Below, in pieces: positions 35,978 through 45,018 of a DNA stretch of 64,000 nucleotides. Position 1 is the first letter of the stretch; each line of letters opens with the position of its first letter. This DNA comes from Nostoc sp. NMS8. GTDB taxonomy: Bacteria > Cyanobacteriota > Cyanobacteriia > Cyanobacteriales > Nostocaceae. The position numbers and the translations under genes were made by a program. The DNA lies in NCBI RefSeq assembly GCF_017115045.1, contig NZ_JABXKK010000086.1, positions 62,001 through 126,000 of the forward strand, written 5' to 3'. The notes under the pieces are model-generated. The model saw only the letters and a list, made by a program, of their open reading frames with translations. It did no database searches and was not told the DNA's origin.

Positions 35978-36346
35978 ATGAGAGTACAAAATATGGCGCG
36001 AGAAGAAATCATAATACTTAACAAAGGTTCAACGAATGTCCAAGTTTCACCACGAGAAGAAATCGTATTGCTCGCACTATACAACAAAGAACTTTATGGT
36101 CTCCAAATTCCGCAGGCTATGGAAGAGGCTAGTGGCGGTAATACTAAGATGGGGATTGGCACCCTTTACCCTGTTCTCCATTCTCTGGAAAAGAAAGGGC
36201 TTGTCGAATCCCGTTGGGGAGATGAAGGGCGTGAAGAACGAGGTGGAGCAAGACGGCGCTATTACAAACTTACAGGCAGCGGTGTTGCGACTCTCGAAGC
36301 CGTCCAGTCTTTCCGCTCTAATCTACTTACTTGGCAGCCCAGTTAG
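35978..36346 (+). CDS. PadR-family transcriptional regulator
   Basis: The 122-aa protein has the PadR winged helix: EEIVLLALYNKELYGLQIPQ, MGIGTLYPVLHSLEKKGLVE and ARRRYYKLTGSG. It has a short C-terminus rather than the long helical dimerisation domain of PadR-s1. The ATG at 35978 is chosen because AAGGA lies 6 bases upstream; an upstream frame opening reads through the hairpins. Its 3' end overlaps the next gene, indicating co-transcription and likely control of that membrane protein. Autoregulation through the twin hairpins is possible. Confidence 0.9.
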   Translation: MRVQNMAREEIIILNKGSTNVQVSPREEIVLLALYNKELYGLQIPQAMEEASGGNTKMGIGTLYPVLHSLEKKGLVESRWGDEGREERGGARRRYYKLTGSGVATLEAVQSFRSNLLTWQPS

Positions 36347-36818
36347 CGGAACAGCAGGCACAGAAATTGAGGATAACGATTGGGAATTTACTATAAAAGA
36401 AATTCAACTAAACGCACAACACCTACATGACATAACATCTTTAAAATCAGACGAAGTTATCAAAGTTGGGGAAGAGTTGATAGTTCAGAAAGTCGTGGAC
36501 GATTTAGAAGACTCAGTAGAAAATCTAGAGAAGCTTTCTAAGTTAAGGAAGAAATTACGCAAGTATAAAAAATCTGATCCTGCTGAAACTTGGACTAGTA
36601 GGTGGATAGCTTCCCAAATTGCTTACCTCTTCCCTCCAGAAAGACGCGAAGAATGGCTAGGGGATTTGTACGAAGTCAATAGTGAAATGCTGTATAAAGG
36701 TTATCCTCGTTGGCTGGTTAATCTTAATAATGTTTTGAAAACTGTCATTTTGGTAATTTCTGCTTTAAAAATCAGGCTGTCAGATTTCTTCTCACTGGGT
36801 AAAGTCAAGAGCGAGTAG
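36282..36818 (+). CDS. PadR-linked membrane protein
   Basis: The frame is open further upstream, but that part is the shadow of PadR. The plausible starts are GTG 36282 or the adjacent TTG 36285, overlapping PadR by about 65 bases. The product (about 178 aa) has a charged coiled-coil segment (about 50-100, LEDSVENLEKLSKLRKKLRK). A motif WIASQIAYLFPPERREEWLG and one TM helix near the C-terminus (VLKTVILVISALKI) follow. Genes of this sort commonly follow short PadR regulators in cyanobacteria. Function unknown. Confidence 0.65.
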   Translation: MLRLSKPSSLSALIYLLGSPVSGTAGTEIEDNDWEFTIKEIQLNAQHLHDITSLKSDEVIKVGEELIVQKVVDDLEDSVENLEKLSKLRKKLRKYKKSDPAETWTSRWIASQIAYLFPPERREEWLGDLYEVNSEMLYKGYPRWLVNLNNVLKTVILVISALKIRLSDFFSLGKVKSE

Positions 36819-36986
36819 AGGAAAATTCATTTTCAAGGATGGTGTAGAGTAATGTACCACTACGCCATTTTCCTTTTATCTATGTTTGTTCTCTTGGAAA
36901 TTTTCTTCGGGATGCATTCCTACTTTTTCATGACTTGTACTAAATGATATGAGGATTAACCAGATTTTTATCATCTCTATGTCACC

Positions 36987-37874
36987 TCACTCCTGCTTTC
37001 TTTCTGCTACCCTCAGCTTGGCCGATCGCGATCGCGGATTCTTGCTAATTTCCTCTTCTTGTGCAGTAATCGGCTTTTTTGTCAAAACTTTTAATAAAGG
37101 TGAATTTCTTAAACCATGCTTCACCGGGCGGTCTTCTAAACTGTGAAAACTGATAATCACTATTCTGCCACCAGGGACAAGGGCATTTGGGGCTTTATCT
37201 AAAAAGGTTTCTAGGGATTTTAACTCATCGTTGACGACAATTCGCAGAGCTTGAAAAACACGGGTAGCGGGGTGAATTCTCCCATAACGGTATTTGGGAG
37301 GAACTGAAGAAGCGATCGCATCAGCCAATTCTGTAGTCGTGTGCAACGGCCGCCGTTCGACAATACGTCTCGCAATGCGCCGCGATAATCTCTCTTCACC
37401 GTACTTAAAAAAAATATCAGCTAATTCGGCTTCATCCCAATTATTAATCACATCAGCAGCAGTTAGCGATCGCCCCCGATCCATTCGCATATCCAAATTT
37501 GCAGCTTGGCGAAAGCTGAAACCCCTTTCTGCTTGGTCTAAATGGTAAGAACTCACCCCCAAATCGGCTAAGATACCATCAAAAGTGTTGGGGGGAAATT
37601 CGTAGTCAGCAAAATTGCTATAAATAAATTGTACGCGATCGCCAAACTCTGCTAATTCTTTCCTCGCTGCTGCTAAAGCATCCTCATCTTGGTCAATTGC
37701 CGTTACCCGCACATCTGGCGCAGCTTCTAAGATTAGGCGACTATGACCACCACCCCCTACCGTCGTATCAAGATAATGACCTCCGGGAGATACCGCTAGA
37801 CCTGTAATCACTTCTTGCGGTAACACTGGTAGATGGGAAAATATCGGTTCTTCAATAGCTAGCTGACGATTCAT
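36987..37874 (-). CDS. rsmH: 16S rRNA (cytosine-1402-N4)-methyltransferase
   Basis: RsmH (MraW) methylates C1402 in the ribosomal P site. The 295-aa protein has HLPVLPQEVITGL at the start, the SAM motif YLDTTVGGGGHSRLIL, DGILADLGVSSYHLD, MRMDRG, IHPATRVFQALRI and ISFHSLEDRPVK, all diagnostic. Length is normal. It is monocistronic here, not in a division/cell-wall cluster, as is usual for cyanobacteria. Confidence 0.96.
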   Translation of the reverse strand: MNRQLAIEEPIFSHLPVLPQEVITGLAVSPGGHYLDTTVGGGGHSRLILEAAPDVRVTAIDQDEDALAAARKELAEFGDRVQFIYSNFADYEFPPNTFDGILADLGVSSYHLDQAERGFSFRQAANLDMRMDRGRSLTAADVINNWDEAELADIFFKYGEERLSRRIARRIVERRPLHTTTELADAIASSVPPKYRYGRIHPATRVFQALRIVVNDELKSLETFLDKAPNALVPGGRIVIISFHSLEDRPVKHGLRNSPLLKVLTKKPITAQEEEISKNPRSRSAKLRVAERKQE

Positions 37875-37952
37875 GAGACTTAGGGCACAAAACCACAGAT
37901 CAACTTTAATTATGTATTCTTTTGTTTGTGTCTTTGTGTGTTCATAGTAAAA

Positions 37953-38045
37953 GGGTGGTTAGAAACCGCATCTACACGAGACAAAACCCACGGAGGTGGG
38001 TTTAAAACACCTTTAGTCCGCCTGCGCGGACTACCCTGCGGGAAG
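37953..38045. repeat. Family C dispersed repeat fragment
   Basis: GGTTAGAAACCGCATCTACA is followed by ACAAAACCCACGGAGGTGGG, which contains a hairpin, and then AGTCCGCCTGCGCGGACT, a second hairpin. Related copies are at 5985-6075 and 48880-49045. Confidence 0.6.
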
Positions 38046-38387
38046 CAGCAAAGCGTCTGTATCAGCCTCATGAAACTGTAATATAGCTGACACAATATCT
38101 CTATAGCTTACGTAAAAGCTCAGAAGTCAATAGTCATCACTGAGAAAATGCGTCTTCTTGCACCCCGTCTTCTTATCCCAGCCCCATGAGATAAAAAAAT
38201 TCGATGCCTTAATTAACTGCATATCCAGCTTCCATATAATAGTTGAAGAAGTGCAACAAAATTAAACATCAAATCAAATCTCTCCTCCCACAACCCTTAC
38301 TTTGGCTTGACAAACAAGATAAATTGGGTCTAGTTGGCATCTGCGCGGTTGAATTCAATCTTTTCACGAACGGAGAACACAAAATCT

Positions 38388-39572
38388 ATGACCAGACTAG
38401 AAACCCGCACTGAACCAATGGTGCTAAACATGGGGCCACACCACCCCTCAATGCACGGGGTTCTGCGGCTAATCATGACTCTGGATGGCGAGGATGTCGT
38501 TGACTGTGAACCAGTTATCGGCTATTTGCACCGGGGAATGGAAAAAATTGCTGAGAACCGCACTAATGTAATGTACGTTCCTTACGTTAGTCGCTGGGAC
38601 TACGCTGCGGGAATGTTCAACGAAGCCGTCACTGTCAACGCCCCAGAAAAGCTTGCAGGTGTCGCTGTCCCCAAACGCGCTAGCTACATCCGCGTCATCA
38701 TGCTGGAGTTGAACCGCATTGCTAACCACTTGCTATGGTTTGGCCCCTTCCTAGCTGACGTAGGCGCTCAAACTCCCTTCTTCTACCAGTTCCGGGAACG
38801 GGAGATGATTTATGATTTGTGGGAAGCTGCCACAGGCTATCGGATGGTAAATAACAACTACTTCCGCGTTGGTGGAGTAGCAGCCGATTTACCTTACGGT
38901 TGGGTAGATAAGTGTCTGGAATTTTGCGAATACTTATTACCTAAAATTGATGAGTACGAACGCTTAGTAACCGATAACCCCATCTTCCGGCGACGTGTTG
39001 AGGGACTTGGTACTATCACCCGTGAAGAAGCAATTAACTGGGGACTTTCTGGCCCAATGTTACGCGCATCTGGCGTGCAATGGGATTTGCGGAAAGTTGA
39101 TCATTACGAATGCTACGACGATTTCGACTGGGATGTACAGTGGGAAACTGCCGGTGATTGCTTTGCCCGTTACGTGGTGCGGATGCGGGAAATGCGCGAA
39201 TCTGTGAAAATTATTCGCCAAGCAATTAAAGGACTTCCTGGCGGCCCTTACGAAAATCTGGAAGCCAAGCGTTTAGCCGCAGGTAAAAAATCTGAGTGGG
39301 ACGCATTTGATTACCAATTCATCGGTAAAAAAGTTTCCCCCACCTTTAAAATTCCCAAAGGTGAAATCTATGCCCGTGTAGAAAGTGGTAAAGGTGAATT
39401 AGGAATTTACTTGGTTGGCGACGATAACGTATTTCCTGCACGTTGGAAGATTCGCGCAGCAGATTTCAACAATCTCCAAATTGTTCCACATTTACTGCGC
39501 GGCATGAAGGTTGCAGATATTGTGGTGATTCTCGGTAGTGTTGACGTAATTATGGGATCTGTGGATAGATAG
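38388..39572 (+). CDS. ndhH: NAD(P)H-quinone oxidoreductase subunit H (NDH-1)
   Basis: NdhH is the 49-kDa/NuoD-type subunit lining the quinone site of the thylakoid NDH-1 complex, used in respiration and cyclic electron flow around photosystem I. The 394 aa match plant and cyanobacterial NdhH. Motifs include MVLNMGPHHPSMHGVLR, VIGYLHRGMEKIAENRT, GLSGPMLRASGVQWDLRK and the C-terminal GSVDVIMGSVDR. ATG 38388 is chosen by family length over the TTG that extends the frame upstream. It is monocistronic with a strong terminator. Confidence 0.97.
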   Translation: MTRLETRTEPMVLNMGPHHPSMHGVLRLIMTLDGEDVVDCEPVIGYLHRGMEKIAENRTNVMYVPYVSRWDYAAGMFNEAVTVNAPEKLAGVAVPKRASYIRVIMLELNRIANHLLWFGPFLADVGAQTPFFYQFREREMIYDLWEAATGYRMVNNNYFRVGGVAADLPYGWVDKCLEFCEYLLPKIDEYERLVTDNPIFRRRVEGLGTITREEAINWGLSGPMLRASGVQWDLRKVDHYECYDDFDWDVQWETAGDCFARYVVRMREMRESVKIIRQAIKGLPGGPYENLEAKRLAAGKKSEWDAFDYQFIGKKVSPTFKIPKGEIYARVESGKGELGIYLVGDDNVFPARWKIRAADFNNLQIVPHLLRGMKVADIVVILGSVDVIMGSVDR

Positions 39573-39596
39573 AAAATATCTATCTAAGTACTTTTT

Positions 39597-39634
39597 AGAG
39601 CAGTTGTATTACAGTGCAACTGCTCTATTTTTTT
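39597..39634 (+). terminator. Rho-independent terminator of ndhH
   Basis: AGAGCAGTTG pairs perfectly with CAACTGCTCT around a 10-base loop, followed by ATTTTTTT, 24 bases after the stop. Confidence 0.9.
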
Positions 39635-39880
39635 GGCTTTTGGTAAAACTGGCGATTGTAGTGGTTCTGAATTGCATGGAATAGAATTTGTCTGCTTTTA
39701 GGAGAGAGGCTTTGAGTCTTACTTTCTTTATCTGATAGAGCTACGGTAGGAGCAATGCCAATACTGTTCACCCTAAATCGTGTCTCTTGTCTCCACCGAC
39801 TATAGATGTAAACATGGCGATCGCAGCATATAAGCGATATGCTTCAATTCACCACGGTTTTATACCAAGCTAGATAGTTT

Positions 39881-40360
39881 TTACCATCCTATTTCACCTA
39901 TCTGATCTGCATCGTCTGCTACTCCATTGCGAAAGCGTACTTCTAAGCCGTGTTCTGGGTCCCAGTCACACTCAGCTAGCAACTGAAAGGTAGTAATATG
40001 CAGATCAAACTCAACGTGGGGCGGCACATAGATATATGAGAAAGTGACCTGCTCCCAGACCTGAATGGGATTAGCCAGCAGCGGCATTGAATCATCTCCA
40101 ATCATGTCACGATATACATCATAATTTTGCAGCACCAGAGGAGCAGTGATGCGTAACACATCGGGTGGCAAGGCTAGAGCTTGCCGAATAGCTTCACGCT
40201 GAAGCGATGAAAGTTCCCCAATCTGCCCCTGTTCAAAATCCACACAAATCGATACACGGCGATCGCCCAAAACAGCGTATTGTGCTAAAGTCCAGTGGCT
40301 ATCTTCCAATCTCATCTGTCCAAACTCAGCATCGTAATAACTTCTTGGGGATTCCATCAT
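39881..40360 (-). CDS. Hypothetical protein, possibly DUF6985-like
   Basis: This is a 159-aa soluble acidic protein. An N-terminal beta-rich half (FGQMRLEDSHWTLAQYAVLG, RRVSICVDFE) and a C-terminal part with VEFDLHITTFQLLAECDWDPEHGLEVRFRNG resemble DUF6985-type proteins, some of which appear as immunity proteins; this match is uncertain. It is divergent from the DUF4419 gene with 170 bp between them. No toxin is evident nearby. Confidence 0.6.
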   Translation of the reverse strand: MMESPRSYYDAEFGQMRLEDSHWTLAQYAVLGDRRVSICVDFEQGQIGELSSLQREAIRQALALPPDVLRITAPLVLQNYDVYRDMIGDDSMPLLANPIQVWEQVTFSYIYVPPHVEFDLHITTFQLLAECDWDPEHGLEVRFRNGVADDADQIGEIGW

Positions 40361-40530
40361 CTTCAGATACTACCTTTATTCTGGGCTTCCCTAGCGACTC
40401 CAAAAACTAGTGAAAATTCTACTTTGAAATTAGAGTCTCTATTTCAAACTCCTGGGATTATACCCATATTACATTTTCCCAAAAAGTGCCAGAATTTCTT
40501 CATGATGAAAATATTAAGTCGAGTTAGCTG

Positions 40531-42087
40531 ATGACAGTACTGGCACCTATCCTTGAACAAACTGTGGGTAAGATTCGCTTTTGTGTAGATGATGTCAAAA
40601 GCACACAGGAGCGATTACCTGGAAAAAATGCGAAATTTCAGTTAGAGAAGCAATTAGGGAAACAACTGCTGGCATTTAGCCACAATGATACGTTTGAGGT
40701 AATTCCAGACCAAGGTATTCATTCGCTGGCGCTTGCTGTTCACACTGCCTTTAGCGAACACCGCCCGTTATTGTTAACACCTGACATTATTTGGATAACA
40801 TTATCACAAGGATTTGCTCAACATATTAACAATCATGCAGAAAGTTTGCGATCGCGCTTGGTTAATCGCCAGGGGAAACAACAACTGATAATTGAAACTC
40901 GACAAATACCCAGCCATCCCCAGCACTGGAGTCAAGCAGTTCAAGAATGGGCATTGCATATCCGCAATTATGTAGGAGCGGATCTATATCGATTGCTAGA
41001 GTGTAACTTCAGTACTACAACACCCATCACTCACACAGCTAGTCATGTCGTAATGATGAATGCCTTCCAAAAATATTTTGACTACGTAATGTACTGCGTG
41101 TGTGGCATTCCTGAGATTACGCTGTTGGGGACTGTAGAAGATTGGCAAAGTATCAGCGATCGCGTTCAAATGATGGCTGAGTATGATTTAGACTGGTGGA
41201 CAGATCGTTTAATGCCAATTTGTCGAGAATTTGTAGAAACGGCTTCAGGAAGACCATCACTAGAGTTTTGGCGCTGTATCTACAAACCTGAACCTGTTTA
41301 TGGTGTTGAATTAATTACTGGCTGGTTGACAGATTTGTTCCCTTATATTACGCATTCAGTAACTAAAGCCCCCTCGGTGAAGAATCCCGTTCTGGAAATT
41401 GATCGCTGCGAACTTCCGAACGCGTCATTATCTGAACCATTATTTTTCAAACAAATTGCTCATGGTATTTCTCCTGAATGCTTGCCTTTGGGACTCTCTC
41501 AAACTCCATTTCAGCTGATAACGCCAGATGGACAAGAATATTCTCTAGAACTACTTGCTGGTTTCATTGGCGTTCATCAAGATTCCAAAGAGCAAACTTT
41601 ACAACCCGAAATTGGCTGGGCTGTGCGTGAACGTAATAATAACTTTGCAGAGTTACTCGACAAAATTCAACAGCAGCACATCACACAAGCGCCTATTAAT
41701 TGGTCAGAATTTTATACAAACTTTTCTGATGCAGTTCCCAAGGAACACATTCAAATCCTGGAGCGATTTGATGGAGCCATACTTTATGCTAATAGCGGTC
41801 ATTCTTGGCAAATTCCAAAGTTTAATTCTGGTAAAACCTACGAAATCCCTAAGCCAAATTCTTTCTGCTATGATGCAACCCACCTAATTGATCTCGAAGA
41901 TGGGCGCTGTATTGCATATATCTTTAACTTTCGCAAGAGCGAATGTTTGATTCTTTTGGGCAAGCAGACTTTAGATCATAATCAGCTTCAAAGTCCCATA
42001 GTTATTGCTAAGAGCATTCCAGAACTCTTTGAACGCATATTTCAAGTCCAGGGGCGATACTATTTTGACGATTCCAATTTCGTCTAG
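40531..42087 (+). CDS. DUF4419-domain protein
   Basis: The 518-aa product carries a DUF4419 region: HSLALAVHTAFSEHRPLLLT and DIIWITLSQGFAQHINNHAE near residues 65-110, then the family's typical continuation. GVELITGWLTDLFPYI lies in the middle. The C-terminal 120 residues (from about 395) form a separate small domain with ILERFDGAILYANSGHSWQI. The family occurs in bacteria and fungi with no known function. No signal peptide. The Zn-ribbon ORF follows 62 bases downstream and is probably co-transcribed. Confidence 0.82.
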   Translation: MTVLAPILEQTVGKIRFCVDDVKSTQERLPGKNAKFQLEKQLGKQLLAFSHNDTFEVIPDQGIHSLALAVHTAFSEHRPLLLTPDIIWITLSQGFAQHINNHAESLRSRLVNRQGKQQLIIETRQIPSHPQHWSQAVQEWALHIRNYVGADLYRLLECNFSTTTPITHTASHVVMMNAFQKYFDYVMYCVCGIPEITLLGTVEDWQSISDRVQMMAEYDLDWWTDRLMPICREFVETASGRPSLEFWRCIYKPEPVYGVELITGWLTDLFPYITHSVTKAPSVKNPVLEIDRCELPNASLSEPLFFKQIAHGISPECLPLGLSQTPFQLITPDGQEYSLELLAGFIGVHQDSKEQTLQPEIGWAVRERNNNFAELLDKIQQQHITQAPINWSEFYTNFSDAVPKEHIQILERFDGAILYANSGHSWQIPKFNSGKTYEIPKPNSFCYDATHLIDLEDGRCIAYIFNFRKSECLILLGKQTLDHNQLQSPIVIAKSIPELFERIFQVQGRYYFDDSNFV

Positions 42088-42149
42088 GAGTCTTGAAACA
42101 CCAACATGAGCAACTCAGGATTTTGCATCAATTATTTAGAGTCGAGTTT

Positions 42150-42365
42150 ATGAACAACCAACCAGATCAAAAAAGCTACATACCACAAGAAACGCCATGT
42201 CCTATTTGCGGTTCACAAAATTTTGCTTGGGGTCGTACCGTTGGAGAATCAGTAAGTCAGTGGGTATATTTCCGTGCTGATGGGGCTGGGTGGGGGGGAG
42301 GCGAAAAGCTGCGGGCGCGTAAGTGCCTTGATTGTAAAAATGTTCAGTTATTTACGTATAATTAA
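42150..42365 (+). CDS. Small zinc-ribbon protein
   Basis: The 71-aa product has two CxxC knuckles (CPICGSQNF and CLDCKNVQL) 33 residues apart, with a Gly/Trp-rich loop between (GAGWGGGEK). This arrangement suggests one structural Zn site. The ATG at 42150 is preferred over a TTG-initiated longer frame at 42093. It follows DUF4419 closely. Function unknown. Confidence 0.65.
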   Translation: MNNQPDQKSYIPQETPCPICGSQNFAWGRTVGESVSQWVYFRADGAGWGGGEKLRARKCLDCKNVQLFTYN

Positions 42366-42896
42366 CTGATGGTTAGCCATTAGTAAGTAAATTGTAGCCA
42401 AATAGTTAGCATTAGCTAATAATCACAAAAAAAAATATAGCACCACAGTCCGTAAAAGCACATACTCAAGGTAAGCTCAAAAAATTCCTCTTTAATTTCT
42501 CGCCTTAGAACGAGCAGCGATCCTTTCCGCTGGACGCACAATTTTGCCAGAACATCTTCTCTTTGGCCAAAAGGATGAAGTATAAATCATTTATGATAAA
42601 TTTAATATCGAATGTTTTTTGTCAATCAGTCAAAATACTCAAATTAGTCTTAAAGCTCATGATAATTTTTAAAGCTTAAACAGCTAGAAGATGAAAAAGT
42701 ATTGTAACGACAGGATAACTTTGTCAAAAATGGTCTTCATTTTTAGGTAAATTCAATTAACAAGCGATTTCCAGTCTCCAAGCTGAATTTGTCCCCCTGG
42801 ACTGCACCCTTGCTGAAAAATGTGCAAGTATCCACCGAAAATTTCATTGCCAAACTGACTATTAGCGCTGCGTAATCGCTATCTAGGAGGATAACC
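42366..42896. other. Intergenic region upstream of the alpha/beta hydrolase
   Basis: No gene is found. A near-palindromic CTTTGGCCAAAAG occurs near 42572 and could be an operator. The last 100 bases are less AT-rich than the rest and end in the strong ribosome site AGGAGG of the hydrolase. Confidence 0.45.
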
Positions 42897-43787
42897 ATGA
42901 CTAGCTTACCATTCCAGGCCCCGCCAACCCATACGGGGACGATCGCAGAACATGAAGCACAACAGGTTGAGCGTGCTAACGCGACGAAAAAGCAACCGAT
43001 CGTCTTTGTCCACGGACTCTGGCTGCTGCCAAGCAGTTGGGATCGCTGGGCAGTAGTGTTTGAGGAGGCTGGCTACACCGTACTGACGCCCGGTTGGCCC
43101 GACGACCCGGAGACTGTTGCCGAGGCAAATGCAAACCCCGAAATTTTCGCACACAAGACCGTTAGGCAGGTTGCAGACCACTTCGATGAGATTATCCGTA
43201 GGCTGAACAAAAAACCTGCGATCATCGGTCATTCCTTCGGCGGATTGCTCGTGCAGATCCTCGCCGGACGCGGGCTGTCCTCAGCAACAGTAGCGATCGA
43301 TCCGGCTCCGTTTCGAGGTGTGCTGCCTCTACCGTTCTCCGCGCTGAAGTCCGCATGGCCAGTTCTTGGCAATCCAGCGAATCGTAATCGGGCGATCCCG
43401 CTCACCTATGAGCAGTTTCGCTTCAGTTTCGCCAATGCTGTGAGCGAGGAGGAGGCTAAAGAGCTTTACGAAACCTTCTCGGTGCCAGCATCAGGTGTGC
43501 CACTCTTTCAGGCGGCAACCGCCAACCTCAACCCGTGGACTGAGGCGAAGGTAGACACCGAGAACCCAGAGCGCGGGCCATTGCTGATCGTCTCCGGCGA
43601 GAAGGACAATACGGTTCCGTGGGAAATCGCAAACGCATCGTTCCAGCAACAACAGCACAATAGCGGCGTGACTGAGATTGTCGAGATCCCTAACCGAGGA
43701 CACGCACTGACAATTGATAGCGGCTGGCGAGAAGTCGCCGACATCTCTCTTGCCTTTGTCCAGCGCTTCGTTCCATCCTCAATTTAG
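42897..43787 (+). CDS. Alpha/beta-hydrolase fold protein, likely acquired
   Basis: The 296-aa enzyme has oxyanion motif VFVHGLW (about 37-43), nucleophile Ser113 in IIGHSFGGL, an acidic residue in VSGEKDNTVP, and the catalytic His in PNRGHAL. The family covers esterases, haloperoxidase-like enzymes and C-C hydrolases; the substrate is unknown. AGGAGGATAACC precedes the ATG, which is unusually strong for this window. Codons are clearly richer in G/C at third positions (for example CGCGGGCTGTCC) than in neighbours, which suggests horizontal transfer. Confidence 0.88.
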   Translation: MTSLPFQAPPTHTGTIAEHEAQQVERANATKKQPIVFVHGLWLLPSSWDRWAVVFEEAGYTVLTPGWPDDPETVAEANANPEIFAHKTVRQVADHFDEIIRRLNKKPAIIGHSFGGLLVQILAGRGLSSATVAIDPAPFRGVLPLPFSALKSAWPVLGNPANRNRAIPLTYEQFRFSFANAVSEEEAKELYETFSVPASGVPLFQAATANLNPWTEAKVDTENPERGPLLIVSGEKDNTVPWEIANASFQQQQHNSGVTEIVEIPNRGHALTIDSGWREVADISLAFVQRFVPSSI

Positions 43788-44077
43788 CCGTCTAGAATAT
43801 TTCTGTCACGCGATCGCTGGGTGGGACATCAAACGTTTTGGTAATATCGCCTCTGATTTGAGAGTGCTGTTAGCGGATAGCTAAGGTTTAGCCCGTGATA
43901 GGTGCTGAGTAAAAATACCAGTTCCCAGTTATTCTTATTATTCAAGGCTTTTGAAACTCGTTTCATTGGGAATACCTTAATTGAAGATGTTGTTGCGATC
44001 GCATCAACATCTTTGCTCATTCGACATGATGTCCACGGATGGCTTTTCAAATTCAACAACATAGGAAACTCATAACC

Positions 44078-44833
44078 ATGAAAAAACTAGAAGGAAAAGT
44101 TGCAATTGTCACAGGTGCCTCCAAAGGAATTGGTGCTGCGATCGCCTTGGATTTGGCAGCGGAAGGTGCAGCCGTTGTTGTCAACTACGCCTCTAGTAAA
44201 GAGGGAGCAGATCGCTTGGTTGACAAGATTCTCGGTGATGGCGGTAAGGCGATCGCAGTACAAGCAAATGTTAGCCAAAGGACAGAAATCGAACGTCTGT
44301 TTGCAAAGACGCAGGAGACATTCGGCAAGCTCGATATCTTGGTCAATAATGCTGGCATTTATGAATTTTCCCCGCTCGAAAGCATCACCGAAGAACACTT
44401 CCACAAGCACTTTGATCTCAATGTGCTGGGATTAATTCTCACCTCACAACAAGCCGTCAAGCACTTCGGCTCAGAGGGTGGCAGCATTATTAACATCAGT
44501 TCGATTGTTAGTACCCTCACGCCTGCAAATGCCTCGGTCTACAGCGCTACTAAAGCTGCTGTCGATGCTATAACAAAGTCCCTGGCCAAGGAATTGGGTT
44601 CGCACCACATCCGCGTTAATTCCATCAATCCTGGCATGGTGGAAACGGAGGGCACGCACACAGCAGGAATATCCACAGCCGACAGTCAAAGCCGCCAACA
44701 GATTGAAGCGCAAACCCCACTTGGTCGCATTGGACAGCCGCAGGACATTGCACCTGCTGTTGTTTTCCTCGCGTCCTCCGATTCCGCCTGGATTACTGGC
44801 GAAACACTGTACATCGCGGGTGGACTCCGCTAG
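44078..44833 (+). CDS. Short-chain dehydrogenase/reductase (FabG-like)
   Basis: The 251-aa NAD(P)(H)-dependent oxidoreductase has the classical SDR signature: TGASKGIG (12-19) for cofactor, LVNNAGIYEF, catalytic Ser in INISSIVS and YSATK for Tyr/Lys. The C-terminus ITGETLYIAGGLR is typical of 3-oxoacyl-ACP reductase-like members. The start at 44078 is chosen because it begins the domain; a longer frame from 44039 has no support. The substrate is unknown. It may have arrived with the upstream hydrolase, though its composition is closer to the host. Confidence 0.9.
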   Translation: MKKLEGKVAIVTGASKGIGAAIALDLAAEGAAVVVNYASSKEGADRLVDKILGDGGKAIAVQANVSQRTEIERLFAKTQETFGKLDILVNNAGIYEFSPLESITEEHFHKHFDLNVLGLILTSQQAVKHFGSEGGSIINISSIVSTLTPANASVYSATKAAVDAITKSLAKELGSHHIRVNSINPGMVETEGTHTAGISTADSQSRQQIEAQTPLGRIGQPQDIAPAVVFLASSDSAWITGETLYIAGGLR

Positions 44834-44971
44834 CTTTAATAGCATTGAAAAAGGGACTGGGAAAATTGTTCGGGGATTCAGACCACTACCCAAGTTTTGT
44901 TCGCGTAGCGTTCGCACGTAAACTTAATAGACGACATCTCCAGAAATTAAATATGCGTTACCCATAACCCT

Positions 44972-45009
44972 TGTACAGACGTAGCACTGCTACGTCTGTA
45001 CATTCTTTT
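44972..45009. terminator. Bidirectional hairpin terminator
   Basis: TGTACAGACGTAGCA pairs perfectly with TGCTACGTCTGTACA, followed by TTCTTTTT, between converging genes. Confidence 0.8.
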
Positions 45010-45018
45010 TCGGAGATG

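Noticed and set aside
44471..44917. 148-codon minus-strand ORF over the SDR gene
   Set aside because: The plus strand has complete SDR motifs; the minus ORF matches nothing recognisable.
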